From UBA6109 sp035366835 (GTDB lineage Bacteria > Desulfobacterota > Syntrophia > Syntrophales > UBA6109): a stretch of 64,000 nt of DNA. A program made the translations under genes and the position numbers. Shown piece after piece: positions 31,613 to 39,497 of this stretch. The stretch is from NCBI GenBank assembly GCA_035366835.1, contig DAOSIS010000017.1:1-64000 (forward strand), read 5' to 3'. A model generated the notes under the pieces. That model searched no databases, was not told the DNA's origin, and saw nothing but the letters and a program-made list of their open reading frames with translations. How positions within the stretch are numbered: position 1 is the first letter of the stretch; the number at the start of each line of letters is the position of its first letter.

Positions 31613-31659
31613 CTCTCACGCCGGAAACTCGGGTTCGAACCCCGGTGGGACCACCAAAT
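31613..31659 (+). repeat. attR: 47-bp copy of the tRNA-Glu 3' half
   Basis: Identical to 25470-25516. Upstream of it the sequence is unrelated to the tRNA 5' half, so this is an integration scar and not a second tRNA gene. Confidence 0.93.
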
Positions 31660-31667
31660 AAATACAG

Positions 31668-31704
31668 AATGGCTTGATGTTCTCATCAAGCCATTTTTCT
31701 TTTT
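31668..31704 (+). terminator. Original tRNA-Glu terminator, displaced by the element
   Basis: AATGGCTTGATG (31668-31679) and CATCAAGCCATT (31684-31695) form a perfect 12-bp stem with a 4-base loop followed by a T-rich run. It begins nine bases after attR, where the terminator of an uninterrupted tRNA-Glu gene would lie. Confidence 0.85.
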
Positions 31705-31798
31705 CTGCCGTCATCCCCCACCAAAATAGGGTGTTTATGGCAGGGAAAAAGTACCTCCCGGTACTCTCAGAAATATGCCGTCTAGGAGTCGATGTCTT

Positions 31799-31832
31799 GG
31801 CCTCCGGCTGTATGTGGCCTCCGGCTGTATGT
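31799..31832 (+). repeat. Two perfect 17-bp tandem copies
   Basis: The unit GGCCTCCGGCTGTATGT occurs at 31799-31815 and 31816-31832, with a partial third GGCCT. It lies between the tRNA terminator and the end of the HD-GYP gene. Confidence 0.8.
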
Positions 31833-31853
31833 GGCCTGGGGCGTCACTGTTTG

Positions 31854-33614
31854 CTAGACGGAGCCGTCTACGGCGAAGAGGGATTGGATTTTATTTTCGC
31901 GGAAGAGCCTCAGGCAGGCCTCCACGACTTTCTCATCGTACAGGATCCCTTTCTGCGCATCGATCTCCTTCATCGCAGCTTCGACCCCAAGTGCCGGCCG
32001 ATGAACGCGGTGCGACGTGACCGCTTCAACGACATCGGCCACCGCGAGGATCCGCGCCTCCATGAGAATCGCTTGTCCCTTCAACCCCCGCGGATAGCCG
32101 GATCCGTCCATCCTTTCGTGGTGCTGGCGAATGATTTCCGCGATCGGCCAGAGGAACTCGATGTCCTTGAGAATGTTGTAGGCTGTATCGGGGTGCATCC
32201 TCACGAGGTCGAGTTCCAGTTCCGAAAGATTGCTCGGTTTGCTCAGGATATCGACGGGTACCCAAATCTTGCCGATGTCGTGGATCGTCCCCGCGGTTCT
32301 GATGGCCTCCATGCTGTCCTGGGAGAGGCCCATCTCCTCGGCGATGCCGCGTGCGAGATTCGCCACCTTCCTCTGATGACCGGACGCGTAGGAGTCCCTT
32401 GCCTCCGTCATGGCAGATGTTGCTTGAATGATAGTGGTCAATACGTTCCCCATCGTCTCAAATCGCTGAAGGATCTCATCCTCTTTCCGTTTCCGCTCGG
32501 AAATGTCGCGGATGGCTGCGATGTGGACGAATCGATCATTGCGGAGGAAATGCCGGGCGGCGATCTCGCAGGGAAAGACCGTCCCGTCCTTCTTCCTGTG
32601 GTATCGGAGCGGAACACAGCCCTTGTGCGTCAGTGTCGCATGCCTCGTCCGCGCGGGTTCGTCCGAAAGGTCGGCCTGGTTCATCTTGAGGAGTTCCTCG
32701 TGTCCGTATCCGTAAAGAACGGTCGCCGAATCGTTGGCTTCCAGGATGGCGCCCGTTTCGTTGTCGATGAGGAAGATCGCGTCGGACTCCATGTTGAAGA
32801 GCTGCCGGTACTTCTCTTCGCTCTCCCTCAGGGCATCCATCATCTCCCTCATTCTCGTGATGTCCCGGGCGATCCCATAGACCCCGTAGGTGCGACCGCT
32901 TACGATCATCGGGATATTGGTGACCTGGACGTGGAAGGGTGTCCCGTCTTTCTTGCGGCATTCGATTTCGTACGTCTGTGATTCGCCCTGAAAAGCCTTT
33001 CGAAAATGATCCCATGTCCTCTGAAGATCATGAGCGGCGATGATGCGATCAAAGGTCATAAGACGCAGTTCCGGCATCGAATATCCGGTCAACAATACTG
33101 TCTGCGAATTGGCGGTTATGAACCATCCGTCAGGATCGAAACAGTAGACCGCGTCGGGGCTGTAATCGAAGAGGGAACGAAATTTCTGTTCGCTTTCCTG
33201 CAGCGCCTTCTCGATTTCCTCGCTGCCGGTGACATCGACAAGATTTACGAACAGATAGAGCTTTCCGCCAAGAGAGCAAGGCATGACAGACTTGAAGACC
33301 CTTCGACCGCTCTTAGGGGAAATCAGAGTCTCGTCCAGCGGCTCTTCCTCAGGCCGGAGATCATCCACTCTTGCCTGATCAATTTGCTTGCGCGTGGAGA
33401 TGAGGTTTTGACAGATCCCTTCGAGGCTGCACTCTCCATCAACCATTCCGAAGAGATCGACAGCTGCTTTGTTGGCCTGTATGACGGTGCCGGTTTGTCC
33501 GTCGACAAGGACCATGCCCGCGCTGACCCTGTCACAGAGTTTGTTTTCAATGGAAACAGGTTTCTTGTTTGCTACGCCCTTCTGCTGTGCCTCCGGTTGA
33601 ACCTCGTCATTCAC
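31854..33614 (-). CDS. PAS-PAS-PAS-HD-GYP protein (c-di-GMP phosphodiesterase)
   Basis: A 586-residue cytosolic sensor. There are three PAS domains (about 25-130, 140-260 and 265-385; the last two open FRSLFDYSPDAVYCFD and YRQLFNMESDAIFLID) and each is followed by a PAC-like segment. The HD-GYP domain (about 410-586) shows HDIGKIWVP and HHERMDGSGYPRGLKG, both metal and GYP motifs intact. It probably degrades cyclic di-GMP in response to a redox or ligand signal sensed by the PAS domains. No transmembrane segment is visible. It lies alone, just outside the integrated element. Confidence 0.92.
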   Translation of the reverse strand: MNDEVQPEAQQKGVANKKPVSIENKLCDRVSAGMVLVDGQTGTVIQANKAAVDLFGMVDGECSLEGICQNLISTRKQIDQARVDDLRPEEEPLDETLISPKSGRRVFKSVMPCSLGGKLYLFVNLVDVTGSEEIEKALQESEQKFRSLFDYSPDAVYCFDPDGWFITANSQTVLLTGYSMPELRLMTFDRIIAAHDLQRTWDHFRKAFQGESQTYEIECRKKDGTPFHVQVTNIPMIVSGRTYGVYGIARDITRMREMMDALRESEEKYRQLFNMESDAIFLIDNETGAILEANDSATVLYGYGHEELLKMNQADLSDEPARTRHATLTHKGCVPLRYHRKKDGTVFPCEIAARHFLRNDRFVHIAAIRDISERKRKEDEILQRFETMGNVLTTIIQATSAMTEARDSYASGHQRKVANLARGIAEEMGLSQDSMEAIRTAGTIHDIGKIWVPVDILSKPSNLSELELDLVRMHPDTAYNILKDIEFLWPIAEIIRQHHERMDGSGYPRGLKGQAILMEARILAVADVVEAVTSHRVHRPALGVEAAMKEIDAQKGILYDEKVVEACLRLFRENKIQSLFAVDGSV

Positions 33615-34189
33615 GTATCCGAACCCCCTAAATCATAAGTCAGCTGCTTAAATGTAAGGGAAGTTACACAAGCCGTGTGAATTTGTCCACAAGTTAATCG
33701 ATCATTCTCTAATAATATTAATCCGTTATATTTTGTTTAGCAAATTCCGGCAGTTTGATATTGTTTCAAGTGCTTTGTCTTCAATTTTCTATTATACGAA
33801 TAGTCATGTTGTTATGTCTTGTTTTTCATAACTACGCGCGCTGTCTGTTTGCCGACCTCGAACCGTTACGATTTGACGGAGGCTGGAACGGATGATTGAG
33901 ACGCCGGATCTCGCGCTTGGTAGCCATTTTCCCGGAACGTTTCCGGCTGCGGCGGCTTTTTTGCCCCCTACCTTAGGAGAACATTTCAAGCGATAAAGCA
34001 GCATTCTTCATCGAATCCGCAAAGCAAGCTGGTGTGGGTAGGCCGCTGCATGGGATGGCTGTTGCCCCCAAGTGTAAGGAGGAAAAGCAAAAGAAGGGTG
34101 ACCTTCCCGGCTTATGAGCCAGAAAAGATTGCATGGGCCATTCTGAAACTTAAAGAGATAGCAGCGCGTCTTGCTTGGGGAGTATACCT
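33615..34189. other. 575-base gap, no supported gene
   Basis: The AT-rich part at 33615-33840 is the promoter side of the HD-GYP gene. At 33931-33960 a CCGGAA/TTCCGG hairpin precedes a T-run (a terminator is possible, plus strand). At 34055-34120 there is a short frame with a GTAAGGAGG in front, but it stops after 20 codons. I see no recognised RNA. Confidence 0.5.
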
Positions 34190-34308
34190 ATGGCAGCGTA
34201 TGTTATTGTTCAAGTCGAAGAAGTCTCAGACGGGGCAGGTTTAGGAAAGTACTGGTGCTGTAAGAGGGTTTCGGGCGTTGTTGCACCGACAAAAATAGAG
34301 GTGTACCC
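34190..34308 (+). pseudogene. Degenerate remnant resembling DUF1330 N-terminus
   Basis: From ATG 34190 the frame reads MAAYVIVQVE, then GLGKYW and VSGVVAPT, which fits the first 40 residues of DUF1330 proteins (a ferredoxin-like fold). It then loses the family pattern and runs into the next gene. No C-terminal half is present. I take it as a truncated, frame-damaged copy; the call rests on remembered family pattern only. Confidence 0.35.
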
Positions 34309-34761
34309 ATGGCTCTGTATCTCATGCGGCACGGAGAGGCCGTCCTCAAGGAAATGAACGCCGACCGCCCGTTGTCGGACCGGGGCGAGAGGGAAGTAAG
34401 GCGCACGGCGGCGATGGCCGCAGGGAAGAACATCACCGTCGCCAGGATCTTTCACAGCGGCAAGAAGCGGGCGATGCAGACGGCGATGATCGCCCGGGAA
34501 TATCTGCAGCCGCCCCCGGGGGTGGCCGAGACGGCGGGGATCGCCCCGAAAGACGACATCGCCAACGTCCTGCCCCTGATTGAAAAAGAGGACGACATCA
34601 TGATCGTCGGCCACCTGCCGTTTCTCGAGAAGCTGGCGGCCTATCTCGTCACGGGGAATCAGGACAAGCGGATCGTCGAGCTCCCTACGGGCGGGATCGT
34701 CCGTCTTGACAGGGGAAAAAGGAAAGGCGTCTGGAAGGTCGCTTGGAAGCTGGCGCCGTAG
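34309..34761 (+). CDS. sixA: SixA-like phosphohistidine phosphatase
   Basis: A 150-residue histidine-phosphatase-superfamily protein. The catalytic RHG is at residues 7-9 (YLMRHGEA). The second Arg is in HSGKKRAMQTA and the second His in IVGHLPFLEKLA. The short length is typical of SixA, which removes phosphate from histidine of phosphorelay or PTS proteins. ATG 34309 follows GAGGTG. No kinase is adjacent. Confidence 0.88.
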   Translation: MALYLMRHGEAVLKEMNADRPLSDRGEREVRRTAAMAAGKNITVARIFHSGKKRAMQTAMIAREYLQPPPGVAETAGIAPKDDIANVLPLIEKEDDIMIVGHLPFLEKLAAYLVTGNQDKRIVELPTGGIVRLDRGKRKGVWKVAWKLAP

Positions 34762-34796
34762 ATTCTGGCCCATGGGCGGTCGGCTCGATGGCGTCT

Positions 34797-35387
34797 TCAG
34801 TAGCCGTACTTCTCCAGTTCATCCGGATCGACGAAATTTCCGTCCTGAAGATGCAGGGCATGCATGAATTCGTGGCCGATGCACGCCGGGCAGACCACGA
34901 TCTTTCCATTGATCCTCTTGCCCCGGATGCGGATCACGCCGTCGGGATGGGAGTAGTTCGCAACGACGCCCCGGTGGAGCGCATCCGGATTGCCCATCAC
35001 GATCACCTTCACCGTGATTTCCTTTTCGTGGTGGAGGGTGGGATCGGGCGGCAGGGCCTCGAATCCCCGCCACTGCGCGTCGAATCCTTCCATTCGGGCG
35101 ATCGTGGAAGAGGGGACGCAGCCGCAGGTCAGGGCGACGGCGAGGAGCAGGAGAAGAATCAGCCGGCCTGCGGCGGATCTGCCGGGGATTCCCCGTTTGC
35201 GCGGCCCCTGGGTGCCGTCGCCGGTCCTGGCAGAAGACGCGGATGAATTGAAGCTCTCCGGAGCAAGCTCCGGAGAATCTTCGATCTCCAGGGAAGGGAT
35301 CTCAAACAGGATCAGGATCCGCCCGCTTATCCCGCAGCAAGCTGCGAGGAATGCGCTCGCCGGTGGACTCATGATGCCGATTTGCAT
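34797..35387 (-). CDS. Putative lipoprotein with HExxH zinc-protease-like motif
   Basis: The C-terminal 110 residues look real: a hydrophobic leader ending in ALTCGC (lipobox-like), then a mature domain ending IGHEFMHALHLQDGN, with HEFMH fitting HExxH, and VCPACIG just before. A third zinc ligand could be an acidic residue in the DPDELEKYGY end. The first 75 residues are atypical and lack a good ribosome site; the true start is unclear because no ATG, GTG or TTG lies just before the leader. It may be a small periplasmic metallopeptidase. It converges with sixA. Confidence 0.6.
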   Translation of the reverse strand: MQIGIMSPPASAFLAACCGISGRILILFEIPSLEIEDSPELAPESFNSSASSARTGDGTQGPRKRGIPGRSAAGRLILLLLLAVALTCGCVPSSTIARMEGFDAQWRGFEALPPDPTLHHEKEITVKVIVMGNPDALHRGVVANYSHPDGVIRIRGKRINGKIVVCPACIGHEFMHALHLQDGNFVDPDELEKYGY

Positions 35388-35734
35388 GCCCTAAATTCCT
35401 CGTTTTCTCCCCGCCGTGCAGGACCTCCGGAATCCCCTTCAACTCTTTTCCTGATCAGGGGACGCCGTGCCTTTTCAACCCGGCACTTCCCGTCTCGTTC
35501 ATTTCCGGCCGTCGTCCGCAGGGCGGCCGATGATCGCCTATGATAGTTGCCTCCGGCAGCCCCTACAATCAGGGAAGAAGCCGTTCCCGGCTTCACGGAA
35601 CCTGAAAAGAGGCGAGCCGTTGTCGCGGAAGGGATTCCGGGATGCGCTTCGGATGTGAAGGCCGCTTTACACAATCCTGTTGTCAAGGTCCGCAAACGGC
35701 ATTTCCGACAAAAGCGAAATCCAGAATTTGCAGG
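35388..35734. other. Gap of about 350 bases, no gene seen
   Basis: Between the divergent lipoprotein and Rrf2 genes. Open frames are short and have no family pattern. The right end grades into the Rrf2 promoter. Confidence 0.5.
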
Positions 35735-35779
35735 TTGACAAACTGCTTCCAATCTTATATAGGACAAAAAAAGTCTTAT
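35735..35779 (+). promoter_or_regulatory. Promoter and operator-like repeat of the rrf2 gene
   Basis: TTGACA (35735-35740), 17-base spacer and TATAGG (35758-35763). Overlapping the -10 is ATAGGAC (35759-35765), a run of seven A, and GTCTTAT (35773-35779), an inverted repeat with one mismatch. An operator over the -10 is typical of autoregulated Rrf2 proteins. Confidence 0.6.
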
Positions 35780-35795
35780 TTAAGAAGGTGCAACC

Positions 35796-36200
35796 GTGCT
35801 TCACCTGACCCGCAGGGCCGACTACGCGATCCGAGGGATGGTTTTCCTGGCGACGAAGCCCGGGCAGGAGATGGCTTCTCTCAAGGAGATTGCGGCACAG
35901 GTAGATGTGCCGCAAGCCCTCCTGGCCAAGATATTTCAGCAATTCGGGAAGTTCGGACTGGTGCGGTCCTGTCGCGGCACGGGTGGCGGATTCATCTTGG
36001 GGCGATCCCCCGAGAAGATAACGCTTCTGGAGATTGTCGAAGCAGCGGAGGGACCGATCAGCATGAACCGCTGCCTTGTGGGCAAAGGCCTGTGTGATCG
36101 GGAGAAATTCTGTACCGTTCATCCTGTGTGGATGGAGGTACAGGATAAAATGAAGGATATTCTCGGGAGCGTTACACTGAAGGATCTTGCGGGAGGATAA
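35796..36200 (+). CDS. Rrf2-family transcriptional regulator
   Basis: A 134-residue winged-helix regulator: LTRRADYAIRGMVFLA start, HTH around residues 28-50 (SLKEIAAQVDVPQALLAKIF), and the wing GGFILGRSPEKI. Three cysteines at about 93-107 (RCLVGKGLC and KFC) match the Fe-S cluster ligands of IscR/NsrR-like members, so it likely senses iron-sulfur status, nitric oxide or redox. The start is GTG 35796 after AAGAAGGTG. It lies 103 bases upstream of a reverse rubrerythrin gene, which has a similar operator. Confidence 0.92.
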   Translation: MLHLTRRADYAIRGMVFLATKPGQEMASLKEIAAQVDVPQALLAKIFQQFGKFGLVRSCRGTGGGFILGRSPEKITLLEIVEAAEGPISMNRCLVGKGLCDREKFCTVHPVWMEVQDKMKDILGSVTLKDLAGG

Positions 36201-36215
36201 TTTTTTTGTCACAAT

Positions 36216-36236
36216 ACAGGATAAATAAGATCCTTT
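36216..36236 (+). promoter_or_regulatory. Operator-like repeat before rubrerythrin
   Basis: AGGAT (36218-36222) and ATCCT (36230-36234) with a 7-base spacer. The 21-base site matches the rrf2 operator (35759-35779) at 14 of 21 positions with the same spacing. Confidence 0.5.
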
Positions 36237-36303
36237 AAGTACTAAATGGTCGTACGGCGGTTGATCTGCCAGAATTTCAAATTCATCTGAGAGGAGATCT
36301 AAA

Positions 36304-36849
36304 ATGAAAAAATTTGTGTGTTCTGTTTGCGGTTACGTTCATCAGGGCGACACTGCTCCGGAGAACTGCCCACAGTGCAAGGCGCCGGCTTCAAAGTTCA
36401 AGGAGCAGAGCGCCAGTGAAATGACATGGGCGGATGAGCATGCTGTGGGTGTCGCCAGGGGAGTCGATGCGGGAATTCTGGAGGGACTCCGGATGAATTT
36501 CACCGGTGAATGCACGGAAGTCGGGATGTATCTGGCCATGAGCCGCCAGGCCGAGCGGGAAGGATTCATCGAAGTGGCGGAAGCCTACAAGCGGATTGCC
36601 CTGGAAGAGGCCGACCATGCGGCGAAATTCGCTGAGCTGCTCGGGGAAGTCGTCATGCCCGATACAAAGACCAATCTCCAGATGCGTCTCGACGCGGAGA
36701 ACGGCGCCTGCAAGGGCAAGAAGGAACTCGCCGTCATGGCCAAGAAACTGAATCTGGACGCCATCCACGACACGGTTCATGAGATGTGCAGGGACGAAGC
36801 CCGTCACGGAAAGGTTTTCCAGGGTCTTCTGAATCGTTATTTCCGGTAA
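36304..36849 (+). CDS. Reverse rubrerythrin (rubredoxin-rubrerythrin)
   Basis: A 181-residue protein. The rubredoxin-like Fe(Cys)4 domain is N-terminal (CSVCGY and CPQCKAP, residues 6-26). The diiron four-helix domain follows, with Glu/His ligands in ECTEVGMYL, EEADHAAKFAELL and DEARHGKVF. This reversed order is typical of peroxide-reducing revRbr in anaerobes. It would reduce hydrogen peroxide, and perhaps oxygen, with electrons from NADH or rubredoxin. Probably controlled by the Rrf2 protein upstream. Confidence 0.93.
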   Translation: MKKFVCSVCGYVHQGDTAPENCPQCKAPASKFKEQSASEMTWADEHAVGVARGVDAGILEGLRMNFTGECTEVGMYLAMSRQAEREGFIEVAEAYKRIALEEADHAAKFAELLGEVVMPDTKTNLQMRLDAENGACKGKKELAVMAKKLNLDAIHDTVHEMCRDEARHGKVFQGLLNRYFR

Positions 36850-37058
36850 AATGACCGTTGGGCACCGGGAACACCGATGATTCCGGAATCATGCCCGAGG
36901 CCTCCTGGCCGTGGACCGACGCAGGTTTACGGTACAGAGGGCCCGGGCAGAATACACGGACAGCGCAGGGATCGAAGAGAAATCTCGATTTGCAGAACCG
37001 GTGTGAAAGAAACCTTGCACCAATACGTGGATACAGGCATGGAATATGGGAGAGAGCA

Positions 37059-37301
37059 ATGGAGTCGAAGATCGCCAAGGCAGGACCCTACGTGATGGAT
37101 GTGTAGCCGGGCAAGTATTCGTGGTGCAGTTGCGGCTACTCCGAAGGACAGCCGTTCTGCGACGGATCGCACGAGCGGCTCAACACCGGCATGACGCCCA
37201 TCGAAGTGGAGGTGACGTACCCGAAGAAGGTCGCATGGTGCGGCTGCAAGAAGACCAAGAAGCCTCCCTATTGCGACGGCGTCACGCACAACAGGCTCTA
37301 A
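37059..37301 (+). pseudogene. CDGSH iron-sulfur protein interrupted by TAG
   Basis: From ATG 37059 (MESKIAKAGPYVMDV) the frame meets TAG at 37104 and continues in frame to TAA 37299. CDGSH proteins have a Glu next (VEPGKY), so TAG looks like a one-base change of GAG. Site 1, CSCGYSEGQPFCDGSH, is intact. Site 2 reads CGCKKTKKPPYCDGVTH, with one residue inserted between Gly and Thr. Two damages suggest decay; suppression of the amber codon or pyrrolysine use cannot be ruled out from this window. No reading frame open across the stop exists otherwise. Confidence 0.8.
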
Positions 37302-37541
37302 AAGGCTCCGCAGTCTCACATTGGCTTTGTTGACTTACAGCGCCGTCTTTCTTATATATTCCTGCCCAAGGATCTGGAATGCCGGGACCGGTGATTTGCC
37401 GGGCATGAGTTCGGGAGGCCCACGATGTACCGGGGAATCCCCCCCGGCATGCTGTCACCGGAGAGTCAGCGGATCGATTTGTGCGGAAGAGGGTTGGCGG
37501 CCGTGCCGGAAGGGATCGTTCCCCCGAGAGAAACCATTCAG

Positions 37542-38168
37542 ATGGATGACCGGAAGGATATCGGGATCTCCAAGAACAGGGTGGAAGCGCTCGTCGACGG
37601 CATTTTCGCCTTTGCGATGACCCTGCTCGTCACCGGCCTCGTCATCCCCCACATCTCGAAAACAGACGCCGAGGCGAGGCTCGCCGCAGCCATTGCCGGG
37701 ATGCAGTCCGAATTCATCTCCTTCCTGGTCGCCTTCTTTGTCCTCGCTTCTTTCTGGCACCGGCACAACCTGCAGTTTCAACGTGTCCGCAGAATCGACG
37801 CCGGCATCATGAGGATCACGCTGCTCACCCTCGCTTGCGTGGTCCTGATGCCGTTTACGACGAATATCAGCGGTGACTATTCGCATGTGCAGTTCGCCGT
37901 CGACCTCTTCCATGTCAACATGTTCGGCCTCGGGCTGTGCTTCCTCACGCAGTGGTGGTATCTGACGAGAAACCTCCATGTCACATCCATGCCGATCGGC
38001 GGCCGCGATGCCGCGAACGGGATGCGCTGGGCTCTGATCACGCCGGCCGTCTCTGTGCTGGGATTCGGCCTTTCCTTTGTCAATCCATCCTGGTCGATGG
38101 CGACCTACCTGCTGATCATTCCCTGCGGCGCCGTCGTGAGGAGAATCGGCCGTCGTCCTGAGCCGTGA
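37542..38168 (+). CDS. TMEM175-like (DUF1211) membrane protein
   Basis: A 208-residue protein with six hydrophobic segments. RVEALVDGIFAFAMTLLV in the first helix carries the F-A-F-A-M-T-L pattern of TMEM175/DUF1211 channels. FLVAFFVLASFWHRHN matches the family's S-F-x-x-x-x-x-F-W-x-x-H motif. Bacterial members conduct potassium weakly selectively. ATG 37542 (MDDRKDIG) is preferred because the frame upstream to 37425 lacks family similarity, though its ribosome site is weak. Confidence 0.82.
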   Translation: MDDRKDIGISKNRVEALVDGIFAFAMTLLVTGLVIPHISKTDAEARLAAAIAGMQSEFISFLVAFFVLASFWHRHNLQFQRVRRIDAGIMRITLLTLACVVLMPFTTNISGDYSHVQFAVDLFHVNMFGLGLCFLTQWWYLTRNLHVTSMPIGGRDAANGMRWALITPAVSVLGFGLSFVNPSWSMATYLLIIPCGAVVRRIGRRPEP

Positions 38169-38411
38169 GGCCCGTATTTCGTTCACTCAAAAGATCTTCC
38201 CCATGATAGGCCTCGCATTACGATAGAACTGAGGACTTTCCTCAGGGATACGGCGCCGGAGCCGGCATCCTCCGGCAATTCTGATCGTTCCCGGACCGGC
38301 AGGCCGGCTCCCGGAAAGAACCGCGCCGCCGATCGCGGGCGAGGCTGCGGTCAGCAATTTCCCTGTTGACGGGTTATGGGATTTTGTGTAAGGGAAAGGC
38401 CACTGCCGGAT

Positions 38412-38485
38412 TGGGGGATCGTTCAATGGCAGGACAACGGACTCTGACTCCGTGAATCAAGGTTCGAATCCTTGTCCCCCAGCCA
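38412..38485 (+). tRNA. tRNA-Gln (anticodon CUG)
   Basis: Acceptor TGGGGGA (38412-38418) pairs with TCCCCCA (38475-38481); discriminator G, CCA encoded (38483-38485). The anticodon loop CTCTGAC gives CTG. T-loop TTCGAAT. It fits the presence of glnS. Confidence 0.95.
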
Positions 38486-38493
38486 TAAATACT

Positions 38494-38523
38494 GGGCCTC
38501 CGAGAGGAGGTCTTTTTCTTTTT
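38494..38523 (+). terminator. Intrinsic terminator of tRNA-Gln
   Basis: GGCCTCC (38495-38501) pairs with GGAGGTC (38506-38512) around a 4-base loop, followed by TTTTTCTTTTT. Confidence 0.85.
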
Positions 38524-38803
38524 GTCCACGTTTGTCTACATCGGTTGGCCGGCTCTCCAGGATCGCCCAGGAACAACGATCTCGCCGAGATCCCGTCAAA
38601 AAAACTACCTTCCCGTCGTGATTCGGCATACCTCTCCCCGCCTGCATGGGAAGGTAATCGAAATCGATCCTGCTGACGAAAATTCCGCCATAGCTTTTCT
38701 TGCACCGAATTTCTTTGAACCCGTTCTTTCCTTTGTCGGAACATCGTAGTATCATGAACTTGTTATGGAAAAAATCCAATCCCGGCCTCACGGAGGGGCT
38801 GCC

Positions 38804-39226
38804 ATGAAACCCCGGATTACGCTCATCACCCTTGGCGTCGAGGACCTGCAGAGGGCGGTCCGGTTCTACCGTGACGGTCTTGGTCTAAAGACCGAGGGTA
38901 TTGTCGGGACGGAATTCGAGTATGGCGCGGTCGCCTTTTTCGACTTGCAGACGGATCTGAAGCTCGCGCTTTGGCCGAGAACGAGCATTGCCCGCGATAC
39001 GGGCATCGCTCCGGGCAGCCCGAACCCGACCGAATTCACGATCGGGCACAACGTCTCTTCGAAGGTCGAGGTCGACGCTGTGATGGGGCAGGCTGAAAAG
39101 GCGGGCGCAGTGATCGTAAAGCCGGCGCATGACACGTTTTGGGGCGGTTACGCGGGCTACTTCCAGGATCCTGACGGGCACATATGGGAGGTCGTATGGA
39201 ATCCCCAATGGCCGGTCTCGGGTTGA
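38804..39226 (+). CDS. VOC-family (glyoxalase-like) protein
   Basis: A 140-residue protein with two beta-alpha-beta-beta-beta modules: ITLGVEDLQRAVRFYRDGLG at the start and GYAGYFQDPDGHIWEVVWN at the end, typical of the vicinal-oxygen-chelate fold. Metal ligands could include the final Glu of WEVVWN. The reaction is unknown (family members include glyoxalases, dioxygenases and resistance proteins). ATG 38804 follows GGAGGGG; an earlier in-frame ATG at 38765 lacks a ribosome site. Confidence 0.85.
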   Translation: MKPRITLITLGVEDLQRAVRFYRDGLGLKTEGIVGTEFEYGAVAFFDLQTDLKLALWPRTSIARDTGIAPGSPNPTEFTIGHNVSSKVEVDAVMGQAEKAGAVIVKPAHDTFWGGYAGYFQDPDGHIWEVVWNPQWPVSG

Positions 39227-39497
39227 TGCATCACCTCGGGTTGCAGCGGGGAAGCTAAGCGCGTTCCCTCCTGAGATTTTGAGTTCGCCGGCCCGGACAG
39301 TGTTCTACCGCTTCCGCGGCATCTTCCTCCCACCTTTGTTATGTCAGATTTGACAAGAGCGGACCCGTCATTATTTTAAAGTTGCGTCCTGGTTGACGGG
39401 CGGAGCAGCGGGAAGGAAGAGTTTTGAAAGAGAAGGCCTGCGGGCTCCGGAGGGACAGCCGGCAAGGAAAGGACGACTGAGTGAGGAGGTAAGACAG

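Larger units (their letters stand above)
25470..31659 (+). mobile_element. Integrated element in tRNA-Glu with HUH Rep and cassette array
   Basis: About 6.19 kb bounded by a 47-bp direct repeat. The left copy completes the tRNA-Glu gene. Right of the distal copy a strong hairpin terminator follows at once, as expected for the terminator of the original tRNA gene. Contents from the left: tyrosine integrase (frameshifted), excisionase-like HTH protein, HUH Rep, inverted-repeat origin candidate, ribbon-helix-helix protein, three cassette-like genes with attC-like sites, and a toxin-antitoxin pair. No conjugation or capsid gene is present, so it is closer to a small replicating integrative element or satellite than to a prophage or ICE. 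Base composition is clearly lower in GC than the flanks, mainly between 28.3 and 31.6 kb. Confidence 0.9.

Noticed and set aside
31613..31659. A second tRNA-Glu gene
   Set aside because: Only the 3' half is present; no acceptor 5' strand or D-arm precedes it. It is the attR scar.
33830..33990. Cyclic di-GMP riboswitch near the HD-GYP gene
   Set aside because: I could not match the GEMM core motifs on either strand.
34032..34244. 70-codon plus-strand frame before sixA
   Set aside because: No ribosome site at its start, no family pattern, and it overlaps the better-supported DUF1330 remnant in another phase.
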